Source of the DNA: Bacillota bacterium
GTDB lineage: Bacteria > Bacillota > UBA4882 > UBA10575
Assembly (NCBI GenBank): GCA_012512605.1
Contig: JAAZDX010000023.1
Span: 1-26,657 of the forward strand
DNA: 26,657 nucleotides
Direction of reading: 5' to 3'
Below the pieces are notes generated by a model. That model had not been told where the DNA came from and made no database searches. It was given only the letters and a program-made list of their open reading frames with translations. A program made the translations under genes and the position numbers. How positions within the stretch are numbered: position 1 is the stretch's first letter; every line of letters begins with the position of its first letter. Shown here in pieces: positions 15,027-22,673 of this stretch.

Positions 15027-15740
15027 GTGAAATCCAGTTTTAAAGTTGGTTTGATTCTTGGGGTATCATTGATTATTTCTGCGGTCATCTTTGGTTCCTA
15101 TTTTTATCGGGCGCAAAGCCCAGGACAGACCATCAGTGTGGTCGGGGCGGCCTCCCGGGACTTTACGGCGGATCAGGTGAAGTGGACGCTCAATATTGAA
15201 GAGGAAGTTTTGGGTGACAACCTGACGGCCGGTTATGTGAAACTCCAAACGGTCCGCGAAAAAATATTCGCCTTGCTTGAAACAAAAGGTATCGGGCGAG
15301 ATTCTATCACCATGAAACCAGCCCAAGTCCATAAGGATTATGATTACACTGCGAACGCCCGGGTTTTTCGGGGTTATCAATTCCATCAGACGATCTACGT
15401 GATTACCGACCAGGTGGATGCGGTGGAAGCCCTGGCCTTTGATCCAGTGGAACTGCTGGACGGGGGGACGATCAACTCGAATCTGGAATACTTCTATTCC
15501 GATATCGATGAACTCAAAAAGGAACTGGTGGGGGAAGCAACCAGAAACGCCCGGGAACGGGCGGAGAAGATGGTGGAACAGACCGATGTGAAGATCGGTA
15601 AGATTGTTTCCGTCCGTTCCGGGGTGTTTCAGATCACCGAACCCAACTCAACCCGGGTCGAAGCTTACGGGATCCATGATACCTCGACCCGGAGGCAACA
15701 GATCCGGGTCACGTCCCATGTCACGTTTGGCCTGAAATGA
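15027..15740 (+). CDS. SIMPL-domain (DUF541) protein, membrane-anchored or secreted
   Basis: 237 residues starting at GTG, with AAAGGTGGG at 15011-15019, 7 bases upstream. One N-terminal hydrophobic segment (about 8-27) is a signal anchor. The SIMPL/DUF541 domain follows: ISVVGAASRDFTADQVKW opening, LQTVREKIFALLETKGIG helix, ITMKPAQVHKDYDY strand, and TRNARERAEKMVEQTDVKIG near the end. Members such as BP26 of Brucella and Escherichia YggE form periplasmic oligomeric channels or rings and are linked to oxidative stress; the molecular role is unclear. It ends at a bidirectional terminator. Confidence 0.88.
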   Translation: MKSSFKVGLILGVSLIISAVIFGSYFYRAQSPGQTISVVGAASRDFTADQVKWTLNIEEEVLGDNLTAGYVKLQTVREKIFALLETKGIGRDSITMKPAQVHKDYDYTANARVFRGYQFHQTIYVITDQVDAVEALAFDPVELLDGGTINSNLEYFYSDIDELKKELVGEATRNARERAEKMVEQTDVKIGKIVSVRSGVFQITEPNSTRVEAYGIHDTSTRRQQIRVTSHVTFGLK

Positions 15741-15755
15741 GCGCTTGGATGAAAA

Positions 15756-15787
15756 AAACCCCGGGGTTATAAGCCCTGGGGTTTCTT
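15756..15787. terminator. Bidirectional terminator between SIMPL gene and sugar ABC operon
   Basis: An 11-bp stem (15756-15766 with 15774-15784, one G-U pair) around loop TTATAAG. The minus strand has a run of seven T after it, so it serves the ABC operon best; the plus strand has TTTCTTC. A second small hairpin, GTTTCAT/ATGAAAC (15843-15849, 15857-15863), abuts the permease stop codon. Confidence 0.88.
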
Positions 15788-15863
15788 CAAACTTACGTCC
15801 GATCTTTCTTGTTTTGCGCTCCGTGCCTTAAGCCTGTTTGGTGTTTCATTCCAAAAATGAAAC

Positions 15864-17069
15864 CTATTTGGATCGGTTTTTGGAATAAACATCAAAGGCA
15901 ACAGCCATTAAGAGGACAAAGCCCTTAATCGTCATCTGCCAATCAATGCCGATCCCCATGATGGACATTCCGTTATTAAGAACCCCCATCACTAAGGCAC
16001 CGATGATCGCCCCGATTACGGTACCAATGCCCCCGGTAGCGGATGCGCCACCAATGAAGCAGGCGGCGATGGCGTCCAGTTCGAAGTTGGTACCTAGTAA
16101 CGGGAAGGCCGAATCAGTCCGGGACGCAAAGGCGATACCGGCTAGGGCCGCCAAAACCGACATGTTTAAATAGACGAAGAACAGAACCTTATTGGTGTTG
16201 ATGCCCGAAAGTTTGGCTGCTTTTTCATTTCCACCCATCGCATAGATGTAGCGCCCTGGGACCGTTTTGGTGGTGAAAAAGTGGTAGGCTCCGATCAAAC
16301 TCCCCAGAATCACCAGGATGGTGGGGATTCCCTTGTAGGCGGCTAAGGCGTAGGCAAAAAGGTTAATCGCTATGATGGTGAGGAGAAGTTGGGTCAGGAA
16401 TAGGGAACGCGGAATCAGTTCCGTCTCGTTTTTCATCTTCTGTCTTCTCTTTTTGATCTGCATATAGAGGAGGATGATGGATAATAAAACGGACACCACG
16501 ATTGGTGTAAAGTTAAGTTTCGTTCCGAGGAATGAGAAGAAATCCGGAAGATAGCCGGAACTGATCATCTGGAAAGATCGGGGGAACGGCGATAAAGTGA
16601 GACCTTTGAGAATGGTAATGGTCAAGCCCCGGAAGAGAAGCATCCCGGCCAGGGTAACAATGAAGGCGGGGATGCGCACGTAAGCAATCCAAAAACCTTG
16701 CCAGCTTCCGATCACCGCGCCGATCAGGAGACCAATGGTGATGGCCATGGTGACATCCATTTTATTGTGGATAATTAGTTTGCCCATGATCGCCGCGATG
16801 AAAGCCGCCACCGAACCAACGGACAAGTCGATATTTCCGCCGGTCAGAATGCAAAGGGTCATCCCGATGGCTAGGATCAACACGTAACTGTTTTGCAAGA
16901 TATGATTGGGCACTTTCATCGGGACCAACAGAATGCCATTGGTGGCGATCTGGAAGAACAACATAATAACTACTAAAGCAACAAGCATCGCATATTGGCG
17001 GATATTGCTTTTTAACGCAAAACCAATCGATTCGAATTTTACCGCCGGTTTTGTGTTTTCAAATTCCAT
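15864..17069 (-). CDS. mmsB: Multiple-monosaccharide ABC transporter permease (MmsB/GguB type)
   Basis: 401 residues with about ten membrane segments, of the RbsC/XylH superfamily. Characteristic pieces are GNIDLSVGSVAAF after the third helix, ARVIPA-like YVRIPAFIVTLAGMLLFRG, YAMGGNEKAAKLSGIN (cytoplasmic loop contacting the ATPase) and GGIGTVIGAIIGALVMGVLNN near the end. A long polar insert around MQIKKRRQKMKNETEL is typical of the GguB/XylH subgroup. It forms the inner-membrane channel of a CUT2 importer for sugars such as glucose, galactose, arabinose or xylose. Its ATG shares one base with the TGA of the ATPase gene, so the two are translationally coupled. Confidence 0.93.
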   Translation of the reverse strand: MEFENTKPAVKFESIGFALKSNIRQYAMLVALVVIMLFFQIATNGILLVPMKVPNHILQNSYVLILAIGMTLCILTGGNIDLSVGSVAAFIAAIMGKLIIHNKMDVTMAITIGLLIGAVIGSWQGFWIAYVRIPAFIVTLAGMLLFRGLTITILKGLTLSPFPRSFQMISSGYLPDFFSFLGTKLNFTPIVVSVLLSIILLYMQIKKRRQKMKNETELIPRSLFLTQLLLTIIAINLFAYALAAYKGIPTILVILGSLIGAYHFFTTKTVPGRYIYAMGGNEKAAKLSGINTNKVLFFVYLNMSVLAALAGIAFASRTDSAFPLLGTNFELDAIAACFIGGASATGGIGTVIGAIIGALVMGVLNNGMSIMGIGIDWQMTIKGFVLLMAVAFDVYSKNRSK

Positions 17070-18604
17070 CAGTAACGCCCCCTATTACTCTGCATAATGC
17101 ATTTCATTATACTTTCTTGTGACGCCTCTTCTTTTTTGAGCTCGCCGACGATTCTTCCTTCGTTCATTACATAGATCCGATCACAAACGCCTAATATTTC
17201 GGGAAGTTCCGAGGAGATAAAGATGATCGCTTTACCCTCCTCAGCCAATTTGTTAATGATCGTATAGATTTCGTATTTGGCGCCGACATCAATCCCCCGT
17301 GTGGGTTCGTCCAGGATTAATATGTCAGGAGCGGCAAAGATCCACTTTGCCAGCACTACTTTTTGTTGGTTTCCCCCCGAGAGGTCTTGTACTTTCTGAA
17401 AGATACTTGACGATCTAATATTAAGCTTTTGCCGGTAAGTTCTGGCCGCAGTGTTCTCCTGCGTATCATCGATGACCCCTCTTTTACTAATCTTTCTCAA
17501 ACTTGATAAAGATATATTGCGTTTGAGGTTTTCGATACCAATCAGGCCAGCGGTTTTCCGGTCTTCGGTTACATAGGCCAAACCATTGTTGATTGCTTGT
17601 TGGACGTTATTGAGGGTAAGTTCTTTCCCTTCTTTGAAAATCTGTCCGCTAATATGCTTACCATAAGCTTTTCCGAAAATGCTCATGGCGAACTCGGTAC
17701 GCCCCGAACCCATCAGCCCCGAAATACCCACAATCTCCCCCTTATTCACCTTGATGTTGACATCTTTGATCACCTTTCGTCCTTCGATTTGGGGGTCGTA
17801 GACATTCCAGTTTTTCACTTCAAAAAAGACTTCGCCGATTTTTGGTTGGCGTTTGGGAAACCGGTCGACCAGCTCCCGGCCGACCATTCCTTTAATGATC
17901 CGGTCTTCATTGATTTCACCGCGGTCAACTTGGAGCGTTTCGATGGTGGCACCATCCCGGAGGATGGTTATGCTGTCCGCGACTTTAATCACCTCATGCA
18001 GTTTATGGGAGATGAGGATAGAAGTAATCCCGGTCTTTTTCAAATCCAAGAGCAGTCTTAATAAGTTGTTCGCATCTTCTTCATTGAGGGCAGCAGTCGG
18101 CTCGTCTAAGATCAGAAGTTGCACATCTTTGGCTAAAGCCTTGGCGATCTCGACCAGCTGTTGTTTACCGACCCCGAGATCTTTAATGAGCGCGTAGGAG
18201 TTTTCCCTGAGCCCGACTTTTTGCAGAATCTTAGTAGCGTCCAGATGGGTCTTTTCCCAGTCGATCACACCGGACTTCACCCGTTCATTGCCGAGAAAGA
18301 TATTTTCGCCGATGGAAAGGTAGGGAATGAGGGCCAATTCTTGGTGAATAATCACGATCCCGTTTTTTTCACTGTCCCTGATATTTCTGAAGATGCAGTT
18401 TTTTCCTTGGTAAATGATCTCCCCGCTGTAGGTCCCATAGGGATGCACGCCGCTTAAGACATTCATCAGTGTAGTTTTACCTGCTCCGTTTTCGCCGACA
18501 AGGGCATGGATCTCGCCGGCTGTGACTTTGAGATTAACATTATTGAGTGCTTTGACCGGTCCAAAGCATTTGGTGATATTTCTCATCTCAAGGATAGTTT
18601 GCAT
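17069..18604 (-). CDS. mmsA: Multiple-monosaccharide ABC transporter ATPase (MmsA/GguA type)
   Basis: 511 residues, two fused nucleotide-binding domains as in CUT2 sugar importers. Domain 1: Walker A GENGAGKTT, signature GVGKQQLVEIAKAL, Walker B LLILDEPTAAL. Domain 2: degenerate Walker A GLMGSGRTE, normal for this family, signature LSGGNQQKVVLAKW, Walker B ILILDEPTRGIDVG. It powers import with the MmsB permease. Start ATG at 18604 has only a modest GGCGGGA site; a 132-base gap holding a 14-bp hairpin separates it from the binding-protein gene upstream. Confidence 0.95.
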   Translation of the reverse strand: MQTILEMRNITKCFGPVKALNNVNLKVTAGEIHALVGENGAGKTTLMNVLSGVHPYGTYSGEIIYQGKNCIFRNIRDSEKNGIVIIHQELALIPYLSIGENIFLGNERVKSGVIDWEKTHLDATKILQKVGLRENSYALIKDLGVGKQQLVEIAKALAKDVQLLILDEPTAALNEEDANNLLRLLLDLKKTGITSILISHKLHEVIKVADSITILRDGATIETLQVDRGEINEDRIIKGMVGRELVDRFPKRQPKIGEVFFEVKNWNVYDPQIEGRKVIKDVNIKVNKGEIVGISGLMGSGRTEFAMSIFGKAYGKHISGQIFKEGKELTLNNVQQAINNGLAYVTEDRKTAGLIGIENLKRNISLSSLRKISKRGVIDDTQENTAARTYRQKLNIRSSSIFQKVQDLSGGNQQKVVLAKWIFAAPDILILDEPTRGIDVGAKYEIYTIINKLAEEGKAIIFISSELPEILGVCDRIYVMNEGRIVGELKKEEASQESIMKCIMQSNRGRY

Positions 18605-18640
18605 TTAATCCCGCCCTTTGCTCATGGTCTACAATATAGA

Positions 18641-18679
18641 GTTACTGGGCAGATCCTTTGCGCGAATCTGCCCAGTAAC
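18641..18679 (-). promoter_or_regulatory. 14-bp intercistronic hairpin between chvE and mmsA genes
   Basis: GTTACTGGGCAGAT (18641-18654) pairs perfectly with ATCTGCCCAGTAAC (18666-18679), 11-base loop. The minus strand has no U-tract after it, so it is not a classical terminator. It sits just after the binding-protein gene, where such structures often protect the upstream mRNA part and limit expression of membrane genes (compare malE-malF). Confidence 0.65.
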
Positions 18680-18736
18680 GCTGGGGTTTTCGACGGTCAA
18701 AGAATTGCTTGATAATGCTGGCTCGATCGTTCCAGA

Positions 18737-19807
18737 CTATTGCTGGAGATCGGCTTCGGTATAGTATCCGCTTTCGATCAGCAGTTCTTTATAGTTGTTA
18801 ACGTCGGCATAAACCGGCTCGCAAAGGAAGGAAGGAACTTTCTTGACACCGTTATGATAGGTTTCCGTATCATTGACCGGAGCTTCCTCCCCTTTCATAA
18901 TGGCTTCTACCATTTCGACCACTTGGGCCGCGAGCGTTCTGGTATCCTTGAAAATGGACATGGACTGTTCCCCGTTGATCATGGCGATCACATTGGGCTT
19001 ATCACAGTCTTGGCCCGTAATAATTGGGTACGGTTTATCAGGAGTACCGTAACCGGCATTACGGAGGGAAGTGATAATACCAATGGCTAAGCTGTCGTTG
19101 GGGGAGAGGACGGCATCCAGTTTACGGCCACCGGCGTAGTGGGCGGTAATCAGGTTATCCATTCGCGCTTGGGCGTCAGCCGAATCCCATCCATGAATGG
19201 CAATGGTGGTGAACTCCGTTTGCTTACTAGGCACGATCAGTTTTCCGGCGTCAATATACGGCTGGAGAATGCTCATCGCACCGCCGTTGAAGAAATAGGC
19301 GTTATTGTCGTCGGGAGAACCGGCAAACAATTCAATATTGAAGGGCCCAGCGTTGGTTTTTAAACCGAGTTTATCTTCGATGTATTTACCTTGAATCACA
19401 CCCACTTGGAAATTGTCAAAAGTCGCGTAGTAGTCCACATGTTCCGAGTTCATGATCAAACGGTCATAAGCAATAACTTTGATGTCATTCTCGGCCGCTT
19501 TACGTAAGACTTCGGTCAAGGCCGAGCCGTCGATCGAGGCGATGACAAGCACCTTACATTTTTTAGTAATCATATTTTCCAACTGTTGAATCTGGGTGTT
19601 AACGTCATTGTTGGCATACTGGAGATCAACTTTGTAACCCTTTCCTTCCAGTTGAGCCTTCATGTTGGCACCGTCTTGGTTCCAGCGTTGCAAGGACTGG
19701 GTCGGCATCGCCACGCCGATCAAGTTGCTGTCGGCTTTCTTTTTAAAACATCCGGTTAAGCTAAAGACAAGGAGGACAACCAATAATAAGATAAGATGTT
19801 TTTTCAT
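18737..19807 (-). CDS. chvE: ChvE-type sugar-binding lipoprotein of the ABC importer
   Basis: 356 residues from ATG 19807 (an in-frame TTG lies directly before it; GGAAAGGGG serves either). Lipoprotein signal with lipobox LTGC, Cys20. The mature chain is a periplasmic-binding-protein type I fold: IGVAMPTQSLQRWNQDG, YANNDVNTQIQQLENMI, KVLVIASIDGSAL, KVIAYDRLI and AVLSPNDSLAIGII are typical of ChvE/XylF-like multiple-monosaccharide proteins. LITGQDCDKPNV-like ITGQDCDKPNVIAM, then SIFKDTRTLAAQ, complete the sugar pocket region. It delivers monosaccharides to MmsA/MmsB. First gene of the operon; exact sugar not predictable. Confidence 0.93.
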   Translation of the reverse strand: MKKHLILLLVVLLVFSLTGCFKKKADSNLIGVAMPTQSLQRWNQDGANMKAQLEGKGYKVDLQYANNDVNTQIQQLENMITKKCKVLVIASIDGSALTEVLRKAAENDIKVIAYDRLIMNSEHVDYYATFDNFQVGVIQGKYIEDKLGLKTNAGPFNIELFAGSPDDNNAYFFNGGAMSILQPYIDAGKLIVPSKQTEFTTIAIHGWDSADAQARMDNLITAHYAGGRKLDAVLSPNDSLAIGIITSLRNAGYGTPDKPYPIITGQDCDKPNVIAMINGEQSMSIFKDTRTLAAQVVEMVEAIMKGEEAPVNDTETYHNGVKKVPSFLCEPVYADVNNYKELLIESGYYTEADLQQ

Positions 19808-19810
19808 CAA

Positions 19811-20413
19811 ACATATACCCCTTTCCTTTTAGAAAAATTTGCCTTTGGCACAGTTAAAAAATGACACGCATTAAAAATGTGGTTTGTCTCCGCGATCACC
19901 CCATTTCATTTTCAAGTTATGCTTTGTGGTTTGAAAGTAGGGATCTAAGTAGTCATCCACATTGCTCACACCGACTACCGTGCGCACGATAGACTAGTAT
20001 TCTTTTGAGTAGTTGCTTATGCTAGCACCATCATTTTTGTGAAGTGAACTAGAAAAAATGGGGAGACGTATATAGGTTGGTCCTTTGCAGCAATGCCCCT
20101 GATGCCGGGAAATGACAGGTTATCATTTCCAAAGGGAGGTTTCATGATTGTGCTTCGGCAACAGGAGTTGGAGAGAAGATTGAAGATTGAAGATTACTGA
20201 AGAGTTGTTACAAGCGTTTGCGAGAGCACATAGATATTTTTTACTATTGCATATAATCTATTATTAAACACAAATCCCTTTTTTCCTTTCGAAAATTTAC
20301 TAAAAAGATGAAAAGATGTAAAAAGAAAATTACAATTTTACAGTCTAAAAACTTTAACGAAACGGGCCTGGGTAGTGCGGTAGTACGGATTGAATTTTGG
20401 GGGGAGGAATCAA
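19811..20413. promoter_or_regulatory. 600-base intergenic control region between chvE and the pgm unit
   Basis: No sizeable gene is convincing. It contains an 18-bp dyad, CTACCGTGCGCACGATAG (19975-19992, one mismatched pair), about 165 bases before chvE and a candidate operator. An 8-bp hairpin, GGAAATGA/TCATTTCC (20108-20115, 20123-20130), precedes a ribosome binding site and an 18-codon ORF. A triplicated GATTGAA/GATTACTGAA run lies at 20179-20201. The right half is AT-rich and probably carries the promoter of the pgm unit; no consensus pair stands out. Confidence 0.4.
20144..20200 (+). CDS. Possible 18-residue leader peptide (doubtful)
   Basis: An ATG-to-TGA frame of 18 codons, rich in Leu, Glu and Arg (MIVLRQQELERRLKIEDY). 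It follows AAAGGGAGG (20131-20139), 4 bases before ATG, which is short spacing. A hairpin lies directly upstream. No homology is recognised; part of the coding frame is a short direct repeat. It could be a leader peptide or chance. Confidence 0.2.
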   Translation: MIVLRQQELERRLKIEDY

Positions 20414-20536
20414 TTGGCTGGCCAAGAAATAATTTACGATCCATCGTCGGATCCGGCGATGAAAAGGGAAATACTAGATTATTATGTTGAAACCGGTTTT
20501 GTTTTAATGATAGTTCTCAAGGAGGCACGAAAATGA
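20414..20536 (+). CDS. 40-residue hypothetical protein overlapping the pgm start
   Basis: TTG start with GGGAGG (20402-20407) 6 bases upstream, 40 codons, stop TGA overlapping the pgm ATG as ATGA. The product begins MAGQEIIYDPSSDPAMKREI and continues DYYVETGFVLMIVLKEARK: mixed charged and hydrophobic, protein-like, without low-complexity sequence. The pgm ribosome binding site AAGGAGG lies inside its last codons, so translation of the two is probably coupled. I do not recognise a family. A competing frame at 20308-20490 has no ribosome binding site and poorer composition. Confidence 0.55.
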   Translation: MAGQEIIYDPSSDPAMKREILDYYVETGFVLMIVLKEARK

Positions 20537-22179
20537 CAAAACGATCGATTCATCCGCTGGCGGGTCAGCAAGCCCGGCCGGAAGACCTTTATACCAGGGA
20601 ACAGATTACTACTTGGTATACGAAACCCGACGGCCCAGTGCTGCCGATCAAAAACGGAACGTCAGGACACCGGGGCCATACCGGCGTGGGGTTTTCACAG
20701 CTCCACGTGGCGGCAATGACCCAAGCATTGGTTGATATCCGGCGGGAACGGGGAACTTTTGGGCCGGTGCTCCCGGAGGAACTTAAGGAGAAACCCCTTG
20801 GCCCGGTGGTGATGGGCAAGGATGTCCGTTTTGCTTCGGATTTAGCCCAACAAACAGCGGTGGAGGTTTTCGCCGGGAACGGGATGAAGGTTCTGATCCA
20901 TCGTGGCGGTCGGAGTACCCCGACTCCCGTTGTCTCCCATGCGATTCTGACCCGCGTTGCCCAGGGCGAAAAGGTGGAAGGGGTAATTATTACAGCTTCG
21001 CACAACCCCCCCGAAGATGCGGGGTATAAGAGCAATGGCTTGGACGGTGGCCCCAATACCCGTACCGCACCCATTGACGAAAAGGGCAACTACTACCTTA
21101 AGCATAGCGCCGCGATCAAGCGGCTGCCCTACCAGACCGCGGTGGAAAAGGGACTGGTCGAAGAGATCGATCTGGTCACCCCTTACGTCCGGGAGCTGGG
21201 CGGGGTGGTTGATATGGATCTGATTAAAAAGGGGCGTTTTGCCGTTACCCCCCTGGGCGGCTCGGCCCACGGCTACTATGAAGCGGTCAATGCCATGTAT
21301 GGCACCCAAATCGAAGTGGTGCTTCCGGAGCCGGATCCCACCTCTTCCCGCCGGACCTATGACTGGGACGGCAAACTCCGTGGGGACCCCTCCTCCCGCT
21401 ATGTGATGATGGCGGTGCAGGGGATGCGAGAAAGACTAGGGGTACCCTTTATCGGCGCCAATGACAATGATGCGGACCGCTTTGGGGGGGAGGACGGGAC
21501 CGGGATCCTAAACCCCAACCATGTCCTGTGTGTCCTCTTTGACTATCTGGCGGCCCACCGGGACTTTCCGGCGGCCATGGGGGTCGGTCGCACCATTGGT
21601 ACGACCCATCTCTTGGACCGGATCGCCGCCCACTATGGTCGCCCGGCCTATGAGGTAAACGTCGGCTTTAAGCACTACGTGGCGGGTTTGCGGGCGGGAA
21701 AATACGTCCTGGCCGGGGAAGAGAGCGCCGGGGTTTCCTTTCCGCGCCGGGACGGCAGCCTCTGGGTGACGGAGAAGGACGGGATCGCCGCTGTGCTTTT
21801 GATGATGGAAATTATTGCCGCGACCGGTAAAGATATTGGCACCCTCTACCGGGAGTTGGAGGAGGAATACGGTCCTTATCAATATGAACGGGAAGACAAA
21901 CCAGCCCGCCCCGAACAGAAGGCAAGATTAACCCAGCTTGCCGCCGACCCGAACCAGGTCAAGGCGCTTCTTACTGGGAAGAAGGTGGCCGGACGGACGA
22001 TTGAGCGTTTGGTGATTGGGGATGGAATTAAAGTGGTTTTAACCGGCGGTGTGTGGGTCCTGAAACGGGCTTCCGGAACCGAAAATATCATCAAGGATTA
22101 CCGGGAAGAACAGGGCGAGTCTTTGGCGACGGCCCGCAAAGCCTCGGAGGAGATCGGCGCTTATCTGGGGCTGAATTAA
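20533..22179 (+). CDS. pgm: Phosphoglucomutase, alpha-D-glucose-specific (E. coli Pgm type)
   Basis: 548 residues, close to E. coli Pgm (546). Interconverts glucose-1-phosphate and glucose-6-phosphate, linking glycogen, cell-wall sugar nucleotides and glycolysis. NGTSGHRG (41-48) is the N-terminal substrate motif. TASHNPP carries the phosphorylated serine (Ser156), followed by GYKSNGLDGGPN. ANDNDADR is the Mg-binding loop (Asp311, Asp313, Asp315). LAGEESAGVSF is the sugar-specificity loop, and RASGTENIIKDYRE the C-terminal phosphate-binding loop. AAGGAGG (20519-20525) is 7 bases before ATG. It is preceded by the overlapping 40-codon ORF and ends at a terminator. GC content is visibly higher than in the flanking region. 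Confidence 0.96.
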   Translation: MTKRSIHPLAGQQARPEDLYTREQITTWYTKPDGPVLPIKNGTSGHRGHTGVGFSQLHVAAMTQALVDIRRERGTFGPVLPEELKEKPLGPVVMGKDVRFASDLAQQTAVEVFAGNGMKVLIHRGGRSTPTPVVSHAILTRVAQGEKVEGVIITASHNPPEDAGYKSNGLDGGPNTRTAPIDEKGNYYLKHSAAIKRLPYQTAVEKGLVEEIDLVTPYVRELGGVVDMDLIKKGRFAVTPLGGSAHGYYEAVNAMYGTQIEVVLPEPDPTSSRRTYDWDGKLRGDPSSRYVMMAVQGMRERLGVPFIGANDNDADRFGGEDGTGILNPNHVLCVLFDYLAAHRDFPAAMGVGRTIGTTHLLDRIAAHYGRPAYEVNVGFKHYVAGLRAGKYVLAGEESAGVSFPRRDGSLWVTEKDGIAAVLLMMEIIAATGKDIGTLYRELEEEYGPYQYEREDKPARPEQKARLTQLAADPNQVKALLTGKKVAGRTIERLVIGDGIKVVLTGGVWVLKRASGTENIIKDYREEQGESLATARKASEEIGAYLGLN

Positions 22180-22262
22180 GATCCGGAGGGAATGCGGACT
22201 TGCTTTCATTCAGGCGTTAAACCCGAAGAAAATCCCTCATTATTTGTGATTGATGGTGATTT

Positions 22263-22295
22263 GGAAAACCCGCTTTCACAGCGGGTTTTCCTTTT
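22263..22295 (+). terminator. Intrinsic terminator after pgm
   Basis: GGAAAACCCGCT (22263-22274) pairs with AGCGGGTTTTCC (22280-22291), 12 bp with a 5-base loop, followed by TTTT. Confidence 0.9.
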
Positions 22296-22387
22296 GGGAA
22301 ATTCTTTTTTAATCACACTGAAAAAATTCGGTCCATTTGGTGCCATAAGTTGTCGTTGGTAAAAATATAATATAAAATTAAAGGGTC

Positions 22388-22659
22388 AAATCGTTGTTTC
22401 TCTTAGCTACTTAGAAAACACGATTTGTTATTCTTCCGGTGCCAGAGGCACCGCTGCTTCGACCTGCCGCTGTCCAACCCTAAGGCTTGTCGCCCACTTG
22501 GGTTTGCATCTTAATCTTACAAGATAGTTGGTTACGCCTCTTGCTTTGAATTAATCCTAATCCTCAAAATAGAGTCACTGGCGGACGTGACTTGGCGGTA
22601 GCCGGCACCAGCGAGATTTGAGGCTGGCGGTGGCTACCGGAGAGGTTAGGGTAAGGGTA
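22388..22659 (+). promoter_or_regulatory. Structured leader RNA candidate upstream of the macrodomain gene
   Basis: The 380 bases between the pgm terminator and the macrodomain gene hold no gene but many inverted repeats: AAATCG/CGATTT (22388-22393, 22421-22426), CGGTGCC/GGCACCG (22437-22443, 22447-22453) and AACCC-AAG/CTTGGGTT (22476-22504). A three-way junction then forms. Its closing stem is CCTAA.CCTC (22556-22565) with GAGGTTAGG (22642-22650). One arm is AGTCAC/GTGACT (22573-22578, 22587-22592); the longer arm starts CGGTAGCC/GGCTACCG (22596-22603, 22632-22639). It ends 10 bases before the AAGGAGG site. An AT-rich stretch with TATAAT-like boxes near 22366-22377 may be the promoter. No known riboswitch class was recognised. 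Confidence 0.45.
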
Positions 22660-22673
22660 AAGGAGGGATCAGG

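Noticed and set aside
20179..20201. Short GATTGAA tandem run as a CRISPR or iteron
   Set aside because: Units of about 7 bases, only two to three copies, no spacers and no replication gene nearby.
20308..20490. 60-codon plus-strand frame before pgm
   Set aside because: No ribosome binding site, Lys-rich start from A-tracts, and it overlaps in another frame the better 40-codon ORF that ends on the pgm start.
22556..22650. Known riboswitch (SAM-I, TPP, cobalamin, T-box) before the macrodomain gene
   Set aside because: The conserved core strings of these classes were looked for by eye and not found; only the general shape suggests a switch.
22646..22659. TTAGGGTAAGGGTAAAGG telomere-like or repeat array
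   Set aside because: Only two imperfect units; better explained as the 3' strand of the closing stem and the purine-rich run before the ribosome binding site.
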